Positions 16,902-26,275 are shown, counted from the stretch's first letter. The stretch: 64,000 nucleotides of DNA from Bryobacterales bacterium (GCA_003167495.1 PMSX01000137.1:1-64000), one strand, 5' to 3'. The notes: generated by a model from the sequence alone, not told the origin. Program-made: numbers and translations.

Positions 16902-18344
16902 ATGAAACTTCAACATGCTCTCATCGCGTTGGGCATGGCAGTATTGCTTGTCAGTTGCACGGTAGGTCCAAAATACGCCCAACCAACAGTGCCTTCCGCG
17001 CCCGCCTATTCCGAGCAACCGCCAAGCCAATTCTCCGAATCCGCCGGTTGGAAAACCGCGCAACCCAGCGACTCGTTGAGGAAGGGTAAGTGGTGGGAGA
17101 TTTTCAACGAGCCCGAATTGAATGCCTTGGAAGAACAGGTGGAGCCGGCGAACCAAACGCTCAAGATTGCCGACGCAAACTATCGCCAAGCGCGAGCCAA
17201 TATTCAATTCCAAAGATCGTTCCGCTTTCCCACAGTCAGCGCCGGGCCATCCATCACCACCAACCGCGTCTCTTCCGATTACCCACTTGGCGCGGAGGGC
17301 CTGCAATATGGCTTCTTCAGTTTGCCGATTAGCGCTTCGTTTGACGCGGATCTTTGGGGCCGCATTCGTAAATCGGTGGAAGCGGCCAAGGAGCAGACAC
17401 AAGCATCCGCGGCCGACCTAGAGAACGTAAAGCTGGAATTGCAAACCGAATTGGCTTCTTACTATTTCACAATTCGCGGCCTGGATTCACAAAAACGCCT
17501 GCTTGACGACACTGTGGTGGCCTATCAGAAGGCCTATGATTTGACCAATAATCGCTATAATGGAGGTGTTGCGTCGAAAGCCGAAGTAGCGCAAGCGAAG
17601 ACGCAGTTGAATCAGACACAGGCGCAGACAATCGATCTGGGTGTGCAGCGGGCACAACTGGAACATGCCATAGCAGTATTGACCGGGAAGCCACCCGAAG
17701 GGTTTCACGTCTCTGTTGCCGAGCTACCGAACGTGCTGCCGGTGGTGCCGGTGGGGATTCCATCGGAATTGTTGCAGCGCCGGCCCGATATCGCGGCGAG
17801 TGAGCGTCAGGTCGCCACCGCGAATGAGCAGATTGGCATCGCAAAAACCGCGTTCTATCCGGATTTAGTTATCGCTGCGGAAGGCGGCCTACAAGCCGGC
17901 AGTTTTGTGAATTGGTTTACTTGGCCTGCGCGTTTTTGGGGCTTTGGCCCACAACTGACGCAGACCATTTTCGATGCCGGCCGCCGTAGGTCGCAGGTAA
18001 CAATCTCCGAGGCTGCCTACGACGCCACAGTCGCCAGTTACCGCCAGACCTCCCTAACGGCGTTCCAGGAAGTGGAAGATAACTTGTCAGCCCTTCGGAT
18101 CTTGGAACAGGAGGCCGCTAAGCAGCATGAGGCCACTCTGGCGGCCGAGAACTCCCAACAACTCGCCATGAATCGTTATAAGGGAGGCTTGGTGACCTAT
18201 CTGGAAGTGATCACTGCGCAAAGCATTGCCTTAAGCAACGAACGTACGGAAGTCGATCTCATGCAAAGGCGCATGGATGCCAGCGTTCAGCTTGTCCGCG
18301 CGCTGGGTGGCGGCTGGGATGTGAGCAAGCTGCCGAAAGCATAG
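16902..18344 (+). CDS. Outer-membrane efflux lipoprotein (NodT/TolC family)
   Basis: Forms the outer-membrane exit channel of the pump. Residues 1-19 are a lipoprotein signal with lipobox LVSC. VGPKY just after the cysteine is typical of NodT/OprM lipoproteins. Two OEP repeats of long helices follow (ELNALEEQVEPANQTLKIA; the second from about residue 270, PSELLQRRPDIAASERQVA). It starts 4 nt after the adaptor stop, completing a three-gene operon, and converges on the GH27 gene. Confidence 0.92.
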   Translation: MKLQHALIALGMAVLLVSCTVGPKYAQPTVPSAPAYSEQPPSQFSESAGWKTAQPSDSLRKGKWWEIFNEPELNALEEQVEPANQTLKIADANYRQARANIQFQRSFRFPTVSAGPSITTNRVSSDYPLGAEGLQYGFFSLPISASFDADLWGRIRKSVEAAKEQTQASAADLENVKLELQTELASYYFTIRGLDSQKRLLDDTVVAYQKAYDLTNNRYNGGVASKAEVAQAKTQLNQTQAQTIDLGVQRAQLEHAIAVLTGKPPEGFHVSVAELPNVLPVVPVGIPSELLQRRPDIAASERQVATANEQIGIAKTAFYPDLVIAAEGGLQAGSFVNWFTWPARFWGFGPQLTQTIFDAGRRRSQVTISEAAYDATVASYRQTSLTAFQEVEDNLSALRILEQEAAKQHEATLAAENSQQLAMNRYKGGLVTYLEVITAQSIALSNERTEVDLMQRRMDASVQLVRALGGGWDVSKLPKA

Positions 18345-18360
18345 TTCAAACCAGCCGAGG

Positions 18361-19536
18361 TCACTCGGGCACTACTCGAATCACGACCACTCCATGAGTC
18401 GGCACCTTGGCCGTGTAACTCCCTTTGTGCACTCCCACACTTTCATGCGCCCATAAATCCCGTACACTCGCACTCAAATGCTCCGGATACCCAATCTCAT
18501 TCCACTTCACCTCAATCTCCGTGTCGGCGGCAGTCCGGTTCAGCAGGCCGACGGCCCGGCTCCCGTTGCTCATCTGCTTAACCCAAACTTCCAACCCCTT
18601 GTCTTTTCTTACGCGCTTCGCCTGAATTCCGGCCGTGTCCTGATCAACCGCAATTAGTTCCTTATTGGTAAGAGTCGTGCGCGTCGCATCACTCATGTGC
18701 TCGAGATCGTTACCAGCCATCAGCGGCGCCGCCATCAAACACCATAAACTGAAATGCGAACGGTATTCCGTGTCGGTCATGCCGCCATTGCCCACTTCCA
18801 GCATGTCCGGATCGTTCCAATGTCCTGGCCCCGCGTAGCTTTCGATCCCATCCTGCAAATCCAGAATCTCTACTACACCGTTACCGCCCCATTTTTCATG
18901 AAAATCCCATTTGTCCAGAATATCGCCGGTGCTGCGCCACAAATTCCCCACACTGCCGGCCCACAACCAAGGTTTTGTCGATCCCCACTCACAAATGCTA
19001 AACACGATCGGGCGGCCCGATTTCGCCAGCGCATCGCGCATCGTCTCGTACGAACTTTGCGAATCCTGAGTGTCGTGATTGCACCAATCGTATTTGAGAT
19101 AGTCGACGCCCCACGCCGCATACTGTCGCGCATCCTGATACTCGTATCCCCGGCTGCCCGGGCGGTTCTGGCATGTCCCGCGCCCCGCGTCCGAATAGAT
19201 CCCAAATTTCAACCCTTTCGAGTGAATGGAGTCGCCCACCGCTTTCATCCCTGATGGAAAACGCTTCGCATCTGGAATGATACTGCCCTCCGCGTCACGG
19301 CTTACTTGCCAGCAATCGTCGATCACCACGTATTCATAGCCTGCATCTTTCATACCTGTACGGACAACGGAATCGGCGGCGCCGCGTATAAGATCTTCAC
19401 TCACATTGCACCCAAACTTGTTCCAGCTGTTCCAGCCCATTGGCGGTGTGCGAGCAAGCCCGTTTTCCAGTGCGCGCAATGGCATCGCAGCCAATCCAGT
19501 CAACAGAAACACAGTCAAAAGTAGAGTTCGATTCAT
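18361..19536 (-). CDS. Alpha-galactosidase, GH27, exported
   Basis: Hydrolyses terminal alpha-galactosyl residues from plant or other glycans. A signal peptide (1-22) is followed by the GH27 barrel starting NGLARTPPMGWNSWNKFGC. The nucleophile Asp lies in YLKYDWCN, the acid/base Asp in GHWNDPDMLEVGN, and a small beta-sandwich domain closes the protein. Length 391 fits the family. It begins 22 nt after the DUF2461 gene and is probably transcribed with it, divergently from the GH51 arabinofuranosidase, making a small hemicellulose/galactan locus. Confidence 0.92.
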   Translation of the reverse strand: MNRTLLLTVFLLTGLAAMPLRALENGLARTPPMGWNSWNKFGCNVSEDLIRGAADSVVRTGMKDAGYEYVVIDDCWQVSRDAEGSIIPDAKRFPSGMKAVGDSIHSKGLKFGIYSDAGRGTCQNRPGSRGYEYQDARQYAAWGVDYLKYDWCNHDTQDSQSSYETMRDALAKSGRPIVFSICEWGSTKPWLWAGSVGNLWRSTGDILDKWDFHEKWGGNGVVEILDLQDGIESYAGPGHWNDPDMLEVGNGGMTDTEYRSHFSLWCLMAAPLMAGNDLEHMSDATRTTLTNKELIAVDQDTAGIQAKRVRKDKGLEVWVKQMSNGSRAVGLLNRTAADTEIEVKWNEIGYPEHLSASVRDLWAHESVGVHKGSYTAKVPTHGVVVIRVVPE

Positions 19537-19558
19537 GGCACTCGCAATTATATGCGAC

Positions 19559-20287
19559 TTACTCGTCGAGCAAAATCACCGGTTTCACCTCCGGCACGGC
19601 CCACCCATATTCGAGCAGAGGCTTGGCATCCAGTGCGAAGCGCGCCACCAGCCGCGGTAACTCAGCCGACATCGTTTCCTCCTTTTTAATGGGCCGCATC
19701 ACCACGAACGATTGCAGACGTAGAAACTCGCCAATAGGAGAACCCTCGTGCGCTTCAAACCCTCGCGGCATGCGTTGCAAACGGTGTGTGGTGGAAATCT
19801 CCAGCTTCTTGCTTTTCAATTGCCGGACCAACTTCAGGAACGTTTTCGGTTCTGCTTGCATCTTGAGCCGCCAGTTTGTCAGCACAGGCCGTTCGGGCTG
19901 CCAGAAACCCACCTCGGCGAATTGTTCCTTCTCGCTCATATGCACGTACAACGCGCCCGGCGAGGTCTTCTTGCCGTTTCGATAAAGCGCCCCGCCCACA
20001 AACGTGTGATATGGCCTCTTATCCTCCCTGAAACGAATATCGCGGTAAATCCGCGTCAGTATCGCTTTCGGTTTTGTCTGCAGCGGCACTTTTTTCCTCT
20101 TCATCTCGCCCTCAATCGCCAGCATCAACTGAGTCATCGGCCCGTGCAGCTGTTCCTCGAAAACGCCTTTGCGCGGCAGAAACCAGTCGCGATGATTGTT
20201 CTTAGCAAGCTTCTTTAGAAACAGAAATGCCTCTTCGCTGAAGCCAGGAAATGCGTCGCTCGCGGCGGGCTTTGTGTTGATGATCAT
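19559..20287 (-). CDS. DUF2461 family protein
   Basis: Family signatures are FSEEAFLFLKKLAKNNHRDWF near the start, RIYRDIRFREDKRPYHTFVGGAL in the middle and GALYVHMSEKEQF after it. The family (TIGR02453-type) has no assigned biochemical function and is cytoplasmic. ATG 20287 is the only good in-frame ATG, although GGAGG sits only 1 nt from it, closer than ideal. It lies in front of the GH27 gene on the same strand. Confidence 0.85.
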   Translation of the reverse strand: MIINTKPAASDAFPGFSEEAFLFLKKLAKNNHRDWFLPRKGVFEEQLHGPMTQLMLAIEGEMKRKKVPLQTKPKAILTRIYRDIRFREDKRPYHTFVGGALYRNGKKTSPGALYVHMSEKEQFAEVGFWQPERPVLTNWRLKMQAEPKTFLKLVRQLKSKKLEISTTHRLQRMPRGFEAHEGSPIGEFLRLQSFVVMRPIKKEETMSAELPRLVARFALDAKPLLEYGWAVPEVKPVILLDE

Positions 20288-20361
20288 TCCTCCGTTATAC
20301 TCACTGGCCAAACACTCATCGTCGCGCGGCAAAGTGGGGCAAAAAATTCGCCCAATCATCC

Positions 20362-20406
20362 TTGACAATTCGGCAGTCCCTCTTTACTCTTATGAAAGCG
20401 CTTCCA
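20362..20406 (+). promoter_or_regulatory. Promoter and LacI/cre-like operator of GH51 gene
   Basis: TTGACA (20362-20367), a 17-nt spacer, and TACTCT (20385-20390) form a near-consensus sigma-70 promoter. Immediately after the -10 lies TGAAAGCGCTTCCA (20393-20406), a near-perfect palindrome around GCGC that matches the LacI-family/cre operator pattern. It covers the expected start of transcription, so repression would be direct. The ribosome site AGCGAGG follows at 20406-20412. Confidence 0.6.
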
Positions 20407-20420
20407 GCGAGGCCATTTCC

Positions 20421-21986
20421 ATGACGAAAAAACAAACCGCTCTCTCCCGCCGCAACTTCGCGGCGCTCCTTGTTGCCGCTCCCGCCGTTCTCAACGGCAA
20501 GCAGACGTCTTCGCACGCGGCCACCATCAAAATTGATACCGATCGCAAAATTGGTCAAATCGATCCCAAACTCTACGGCAACTTTATTGAGCACCTGGGA
20601 CGCTGCATCACCGGGGGCATCTTCGACGAAGGCAACAGCCTGTCCGATAGCAACGGATTCCGCAAAGACGTTCTGAAAGCGGTGACCGATTTGCACGTGC
20701 CACTCCTTCGGTGGCCCGGTGGAAATTTTTCGTCCAACTACAATTGGCGCGACGGCATCGGCCCTCGCGACGAGCGCCCCCGCCGCCTCGAAATGGCCTG
20801 GGGGACCGTTGAAGACAACCGTTTTGGTACCCACGAATTTCTCGATTACATCGCGCGCAGTGGTTCTGAAGGCTACATTTGTGCCAACCTCGGCACCGGC
20901 TCCTGGGACGAGGCGCAACAGTGGGTCGAGTATGTAAATTCAGACCAGGACACTGCCACTACCCGCCTGCGCAAAAAGAATGGCCGCGACAAGCCCTGGA
21001 AGGTGCCGTACTGGGGATTGGGCAATGAAATGGATGGCCCCTGGCAAATGGGTCACCGCTCCGCCGACGATTACGGCAAGTTTGCGCTCGAAGCCGCGAA
21101 GTTGATGCATTGGACCGACCCCGATATCAAAATGATTGCCGCCGGCTCCTCGCTTTTCGCCGGTGATTGGGTTGGTTGGAACAGAACCGTTCTCAGTTAT
21201 CTCAAGCCGCACGTCGATTACCTATCGCTCCACATGTACGTCGGCAACCGCGACAATGATTACTATGCCTTTCAAGCCTGTACTGTCGAGCTGGCGGACC
21301 GCATCAAGATCACCGAAGGAACCATTCGCGAAGCCTTGAACTCTGGTCCCAAGGGCAAATCCATCTATATCGCCTGGGACGAGTGGAACGTTTGGTATCG
21401 CGCCCGCGGAAATAGCGAACGCGGCCGCCGCATTCTGGAAGAACGTTATAACCTGGAAGACGCCTTAGTGGTTTCGAGCTTCCTGAACACTTTTGTGAAT
21501 CACGCGCACATCGTCAAGATCGCTAACATGGCGCAACTTGTGAATGTTATTGCGCCTATGTTCACTAACGATAAAGGTCTCTTCCTGCAAACGATTTACT
21601 ATCCACTGCAACTCTTCGCTACCCATTGCCACGGTGCCGCGCTCGACTTATACGTCGACGGCCCTACCTTCAAAACCAAGACGTATGATGCCGTCCCATA
21701 TCTCGACATCTCCGCAGCCTACAATACCGATGGGACGCTAGTGCTCAATGTTACAAATCGCCATCAGGACGCGGCCCAGGACGCGGTCTTCGAACTAGAA
21801 GATAAGAAATTCGCCGGCGATTTCGAAGTCCACGAAGTCAACGGACCCGATATCAAAGCTGAAAACGATTTCGACAAGACCGTCGTGGAAACGAAGCAGA
21901 GGGCATCGCTGAAGGCTTCCGGGTCGATGTTGAAATACTCGTTCCCGGCTCACTCATTTACTATGCTAAAAGGAAAGCTAGCTTAG
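20421..21986 (+). CDS. Alpha-L-arabinofuranosidase, GH51, Tat-type signal
   Basis: Releases arabinose from arabinoxylan, arabinan or arabino-oligosaccharides. ATG 20421 begins a Tat-like leader (SRRNFAALLVAAPAVL). The barrel opens IDPKLYGNFIEHLGRCITGGIFDEG. The acid/base Glu is in GLGNEMDGPWQMGH and the nucleophile Glu in IAWDEWNVWY. A C-terminal beta-sandwich ends about residue 521. Most GH51 enzymes are cytoplasmic, so the export signal is notable. A promoter with a LacI/cre-like operator lies just upstream. Confidence 0.92.
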   Translation: MTKKQTALSRRNFAALLVAAPAVLNGKQTSSHAATIKIDTDRKIGQIDPKLYGNFIEHLGRCITGGIFDEGNSLSDSNGFRKDVLKAVTDLHVPLLRWPGGNFSSNYNWRDGIGPRDERPRRLEMAWGTVEDNRFGTHEFLDYIARSGSEGYICANLGTGSWDEAQQWVEYVNSDQDTATTRLRKKNGRDKPWKVPYWGLGNEMDGPWQMGHRSADDYGKFALEAAKLMHWTDPDIKMIAAGSSLFAGDWVGWNRTVLSYLKPHVDYLSLHMYVGNRDNDYYAFQACTVELADRIKITEGTIREALNSGPKGKSIYIAWDEWNVWYRARGNSERGRRILEERYNLEDALVVSSFLNTFVNHAHIVKIANMAQLVNVIAPMFTNDKGLFLQTIYYPLQLFATHCHGAALDLYVDGPTFKTKTYDAVPYLDISAAYNTDGTLVLNVTNRHQDAAQDAVFELEDKKFAGDFEVHEVNGPDIKAENDFDKTVVETKQRASLKASGSMLKYSFPAHSFTMLKGKLA

Positions 21987-21990
21987 CCGC

Positions 21991-23070
21991 TTACTTTATA
22001 CGAGGTGGAATATCTCGCACTTCGTCCCAATGATCGGTAATGTAGTGCACAACGATGCTGCCAGTTCTGTACGCCGCTTCAAGCGCCGGCAAATAAGCCG
22101 AATAAGCCCCAAATGTCATGGTCTTCAAGCTGTCGCTAGCCGCCGTCCCCGGTGCCTGTCTGTCAAAGTTGCTAATTGTCCGCAACACCAGCACCCTCTG
22201 GGGATCAACCAATCCCGCTTTGCCCAAGAACGTAAGAGCCTGCATTGTGCCCGTGTCTTCCATGGCCGAAACCATGTAGTTTCCCGTGCCTCGCGTGTAG
22301 TACTTCACCCACTCATTCGCCCATCGATCCATCAATTCGCCATGCCAGAACGTACTTGCTGAAAGGGTGTCGCCCTCCGTCACAAACGGTCGCCGCTGCG
22401 CATTGGGAAAGCCTTCGAATCGCGCTCGCGAAGTCTGCATCCTCTCGTTGTCGTCTAGGTGAACTCCCTTTGTCAGCTCAAACGCCCAATCGACTAAGCC
22501 TCGGTTTAGTGTGTACGCCTCACTCTCTAACTCTGGCCGCAACGGCTGTTCGTATGGCACAGTCTTGCGAAGCGGCACCATACCTGTCGGCCAATCCTTG
22601 GGTATCTCTCTTGCGTCAATCTCGTAGCCCAAGTCCCCATCAATCACATGCTCAGCCCATACCGCCGACCCCAACGAAACGTCCTGCGGATCGCCTCCAC
22701 CAATCCCCGCAATCAGCCAGTAAGCCTTCGTCAGGTCAAATCTCCGATCCATCCCCAGCGCCATAATTGAGGCAGCCGCCTTCGCCGTGCCTACCCCAGT
22801 CACTGTACCGAGAAGCCCTTTGTCGTTCATGCGCGCCCGGTGATAGGCTCCAGGCATCTCGAAAATCCGATCGAGATGTTCCCGTTCAACCCAAAACTGA
22901 AACTCGCCCGGTTGATCGCCAGTATCCTCGCCCCGCTCAAACATGGCCACAACAACCACCTTCACTGGAATCGGTGTGTCCGCGCGTATGAGTATGCTTA
23001 CGGCTAGCAGCAGCAATAGCGACCGCCCCAACCATCGAGAGCCGAAGCCCAATGCCGAAGCCTCCCGCAT
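21991..23070 (-). CDS. Purine nucleoside permease-type protein (NUP family), exported
   Basis: Family landmarks are VVVVAMFERGEDTGDQPGEFQFWVE, GIGGGDPQDVSLGSAVWAEHV and AMEDTGTMQAL. The fold is that of a nucleoside phosphorylase although the fungal founder was described as a permease. An N-terminal hydrophobic segment (residues 13-30) suggests export or anchoring. ATG 23070 lies only 8 nt downstream of an extended -10, implying a leaderless or near-leaderless transcript. The 3' end is 4 nt from the convergent GH51 stop. Confidence 0.85.
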   Translation of the reverse strand: MREASALGFGSRWLGRSLLLLLAVSILIRADTPIPVKVVVVAMFERGEDTGDQPGEFQFWVEREHLDRIFEMPGAYHRARMNDKGLLGTVTGVGTAKAAASIMALGMDRRFDLTKAYWLIAGIGGGDPQDVSLGSAVWAEHVIDGDLGYEIDAREIPKDWPTGMVPLRKTVPYEQPLRPELESEAYTLNRGLVDWAFELTKGVHLDDNERMQTSRARFEGFPNAQRRPFVTEGDTLSASTFWHGELMDRWANEWVKYYTRGTGNYMVSAMEDTGTMQALTFLGKAGLVDPQRVLVLRTISNFDRQAPGTAASDSLKTMTFGAYSAYLPALEAAYRTGSIVVHYITDHWDEVRDIPPRIK

Positions 23071-23078
23071 CAGGGGCG

Positions 23079-23087
23079 ATTATAGCA
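23079..23087 (-). promoter_or_regulatory. Extended -10 element for the NUP-family gene
   Basis: On the minus strand TGC-TATAAT spans 23087-23079, an extended -10. The ATG (23070) follows after 8 nt, so the expected transcription start is at or within two bases of the start codon. The -35 region (GCCTGT) is poor, as is usual for extended -10 promoters. Confidence 0.45.
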
Positions 23088-23152
23088 ATAATAAGGGCAT
23101 TACAGGCCTTAAAGCGCATAGACGAATAGGTACCCTAGGAGAAGGGAAACGG

Positions 23153-23158
23153 TATAAT
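23153..23158 (+). promoter_or_regulatory. Consensus -10 (TATAAT) upstream of the polysaccharide genes
   Basis: A perfect TATAAT about 80 nt before the GTG at 23238. I see no good -35 at 17 nt. It would drive the truncated methyltransferase and the downstream glycosyltransferase genes. Confidence 0.35.
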
Positions 23159-23237
23159 TTGCTTAATTCTCGCCACTGGCGCTTCCATTGGCTCGTTGGT
23201 TACAAAACATATGCTTAATTTTAACGGAGAAGGAATC

Positions 23238-23513
23238 GTGCCCGAGGCTGCGAATTGTGAGCCATTGTATGCTCTGAAGACACACCAGGAGCACAGCGCC
23301 CGTTACCTTTTCGCGTCGCAAGTGGTTGTGGGCCGTTCGGTTCTGGACATAGAAAACAATCACTTTGCCGTTGCCAGCCCCCGTCCGATAGATAGAGGTC
23401 TGTTTCGTAGCAAGTTGATACCGAGCAACGTCCTAAATCAGGTAGAGGGTGAGCTCAAAAAAAGGATCTGGCAGCGGTCTCTTCGCATAGCGAGGCGCAA
23501 CCTGTGGAAGTAG
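23238..23513 (+). pseudogene. Truncated SAM-dependent methyltransferase, chimeric remnant
   Basis: GTG 23238 follows GGAGAAGG by about 5 nt. The first 45 residues match the N-terminus of class I methyltransferases of surface-glycan clusters: LYALKTHQEHSARYLFASQ and then GRSVLDI, where motif I (normally continuing with a Gly-rich loop) should follow. Instead the frame continues with an unrelated basic stretch (ENNHFAVASPRPIDRG..., RIARRNLWK) and stops at 91 residues. The SAM pocket is missing, so it cannot be a methyltransferase. It looks like a deletion that fused the start of one gene to the tail of another. It overlaps or abuts the next gene. Confidence 0.55.
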
Positions 23514-23524
23514 GCGCAGATCCA

Positions 23525-26140
23525 ATGATCGAAGACCTCAAACGCAAATTGACCCGGGCTAACGCAAGTCTTCGGCGAGCCCAGCGGCGTCACAAAGACG
23601 ATGTTTCGAGGTTGCTCACAAGATTAGCGCGTTTTCAGGAAACGCAAGAGTCATTGGGAAAGGAACTGGAATCCTCTCAGACGCAGGTGGCGGACTGGCG
23701 CAATGCGGCATTGGAGCTGGATGCCCAAATCAAGACAATTTGTCGATCTCGGAGTTGGCGGATTACAGGGGCAATCCGCTCTCTTGCGGCCGCTGTCCGT
23801 GGTGAGTCTAACAGAGCGCCGCTTGACGTCCGACAGCTCGTTTCAGATAGAGATGATCCCCCCACTGGTGAGACGAGAGGGCAGACCCGGAGCAACAGCG
23901 CTCTCAGACATTCACATTTGGATGTTCTATACATTGTGGGATGCCACGATGGTGAATCGAAGCGTTATCGTGTTCACAACTTGATTGATGGCTTGAACCG
24001 GCTCGGATACTCGACGACTAGCGTACGCCAAGACGAGATTCCAAGCATCATTCAGGGATGTTTCAGTGCAAATATCGTGGTTCTCTTTCGATGCGCTTTC
24101 GACGCGCACGTTGACCAATTGCTTCAATATTGCAAGAAGAACAAAATTGAGACGATTTTTGATATTGACGATCTGGTCTTCGAGCCTGAGAGCATAGAAT
24201 TAGTTCGCGTTGTAAAGACGTTTAACGCGGCTGAGCGAGCGGTTTACAAGAAGGGTGTAGAGCGCTATCGCAAAACCCTGCTTTCGTGCGACAGAGCCAC
24301 CTGCACAACAGCCTTCCTGGCTCAACGCATTGAACAAGTGGGCAAACGGGCGACCGTTATTCCCAACTCCTTGAACCGCGAGCAGCTTTCCCTTGCGCGG
24401 TCGTTGCCCGTTACCAACGCTCGTGATCCCCGTGAAATTCGTATCGGCTATTTCAGCGGCAGCAACACGCATCAGGTGGATTTCAAATCCTGTGAGCCGG
24501 CCTTGCTCGTCGTGATGGATAGGCACCCGGAAGTGCGATTTGTGTTAGGTGGCCTGCTGGAACTCGAACCAGAGTGGACTCGTTTTTCCGATCGGATTGA
24601 GCGCCATCCCATGCTGCCTCATGGCGAGATGCTGAAGGTGATTTCAACCGTTGATATAAATCTCGCTCCTCTAGAACTGGGGAATCCCTATGCCCACTGT
24701 AAGAGCCAGTTAAAGATATTTGAGGCCGGAGCTGTTAAAGTTCCCACGATCGCCTCAGCCACGGAAAGTTACTCCGAAGCGATTGACTCCGGGCACGACG
24801 GCTTTTTGGCTTCGTCTCCCCAAGAATGGCTTTCGGCAATGGAGCAGTTGATCAAATTCCCTGATCTTCGGCGTCTAATAGGGGAGCGGGCCATGCAAAG
24901 GTCTCTCTCTTCGTTTGGACCCGAGGTTGTCGCTCAACGGGCCGAAGCCGTTTATGATTTCCTTACAGGAGAAATACAGTTGGAAGCTAGCGATCAAAAT
25001 ACCAGCCCGCGGCTGAAAATCACTTGGATCCTTCCCAAACTTATTATCGGAGGCGGGGGGCATCGCAATATCCTTCGCGCGGCCTATTATTTGGAGAAGT
25101 TCGGCCACCGCCTTGAACTCTACTTCACCGATACGGAGTTAACGTCCAATCAACTAGCGGAGGCTGTGCGCACCCATTTCTATCCTTTGCGCTGTCCTAT
25201 GTACCGGTACGAAGGCACAATTCGCCCAACAGAGGTTTTATTTGCAACGCATTGGACCACTGTCAACGCAGCTATGCGGAGTCGAGATGCTGCCCTTGAA
25301 ATTATCTATTTCGTCCAGGATTTCGAACCGGCGTTCGCGCCCATGGGGACCGATTACATTTTGGCCGAGAATACCTACCGTTTGGGCCTCTACTGCATTA
25401 CGTCCGGCCCCTGGTGTGAGGCGTTCCTGAAAAAGGAATTCGGTTGCAACGCCGATCATTTTCTCTTTCCGGTAGATCGCACCATCTACTATCCGCGGCC
25501 CCGCTCAAAGTCCGAAACCAATGTTGTGTTTTTCGCCAAGCCGGAGATGCCCCGGCGTTGTTTTGAGTTGGGCGTTATGGCGCTGGAAGAGTTTCATAGG
25601 TTGCGCCCCGATGTGGAAATCATCTTGTTCGGTTCGCCCCATATTCAAAACAAGCCGCTGCCAGTGCCGGCGCCTGTACGCAGCCTGCTACGGCGGGTTG
25701 GCAATCCAAACACGCCAAACGTGGCTCCGCTCACGTTTCCGGCGACGGTCCGATCACTGTTGCCGGGCATTGAAGATCTCGCAAAAATGTATGCCGACGC
25801 TGATCTGGGAATCGTGTTCTCCACAACAAATCCCAGCTTGGTTCCTTACGAGATGATGGCTTGCGGATTGCCGATTGTGGACTTGGAACGACCTGGGAAT
25901 GAAACCAACTATGGCGGCCGCACCGACATTGCAGTGCTTGCCAACCCCGATCCCGGCGCAATGGCGAAACGAATTAGAGATCTATTGGCAGATCCCGAGG
26001 AACTATCCGCGCGCTCGCAGCGAGGATTGGAATTTGTCCAAACCTTTCCTTCGGAGGAACAGATGGCGAGGAGGGTGGAAGAGTTGATCCTGGCGCGTAT
26101 GACTGCGAAACAGCGGGTGCTTCGCGCCGCTGGATCTTAA
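23525..26140 (+). CDS. Two-domain glycosyltransferase with N-terminal coiled coil, WsaF-like
   Basis: Residues 1-75 form a charged coiled coil ending in RSRSWRITGAIR, a linker often seen in multidomain glycan enzymes. A first GT-B-type half (about 145-480: VLYIVGCHDGESKRYRVHNL, IETIFDIDDLVF, VIPNSLNREQ, YFSGSNTHQVDF) is followed by a second half from about 500 that resembles WsaF rhamnosyltransferases (ITWILPKLIIGGGGHRNI, YFVQDFEPAFAPMGTDYI, YEMMACGLPIVDLE). It probably adds sugars to a surface polysaccharide. ATG 23525 is chosen, but GTG 23504 overlapping the upstream remnant is possible. About 871 residues. Confidence 0.85.
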   Translation: MIEDLKRKLTRANASLRRAQRRHKDDVSRLLTRLARFQETQESLGKELESSQTQVADWRNAALELDAQIKTICRSRSWRITGAIRSLAAAVRGESNRAPLDVRQLVSDRDDPPTGETRGQTRSNSALRHSHLDVLYIVGCHDGESKRYRVHNLIDGLNRLGYSTTSVRQDEIPSIIQGCFSANIVVLFRCAFDAHVDQLLQYCKKNKIETIFDIDDLVFEPESIELVRVVKTFNAAERAVYKKGVERYRKTLLSCDRATCTTAFLAQRIEQVGKRATVIPNSLNREQLSLARSLPVTNARDPREIRIGYFSGSNTHQVDFKSCEPALLVVMDRHPEVRFVLGGLLELEPEWTRFSDRIERHPMLPHGEMLKVISTVDINLAPLELGNPYAHCKSQLKIFEAGAVKVPTIASATESYSEAIDSGHDGFLASSPQEWLSAMEQLIKFPDLRRLIGERAMQRSLSSFGPEVVAQRAEAVYDFLTGEIQLEASDQNTSPRLKITWILPKLIIGGGGHRNILRAAYYLEKFGHRLELYFTDTELTSNQLAEAVRTHFYPLRCPMYRYEGTIRPTEVLFATHWTTVNAAMRSRDAALEIIYFVQDFEPAFAPMGTDYILAENTYRLGLYCITSGPWCEAFLKKEFGCNADHFLFPVDRTIYYPRPRSKSETNVVFFAKPEMPRRCFELGVMALEEFHRLRPDVEIILFGSPHIQNKPLPVPAPVRSLLRRVGNPNTPNVAPLTFPATVRSLLPGIEDLAKMYADADLGIVFSTTNPSLVPYEMMACGLPIVDLERPGNETNYGGRTDIAVLANPDPGAMAKRIRDLLADPEELSARSQRGLEFVQTFPSEEQMARRVEELILARMTAKQRVLRAAGS

Positions 26141-26275
26141 CCTGTCTCTGGTTGCTCTCTGGGTCCGGCTCACCCTGATTAACCTCCAACCCCATGAACC
26201 CCTTCCGCCACATTGAGAGCCAGACGACGTTCGGGCGGACCTCATCGCCGCGAAGTGTCCGGACTTGATCTGATT

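Noticed and set aside
16845-17402. 185-aa minus-strand frame over the outer-membrane efflux gene
   Set aside because: Shadow of a strongly supported lipoprotein gene on the plus strand; composition typical of antisense.
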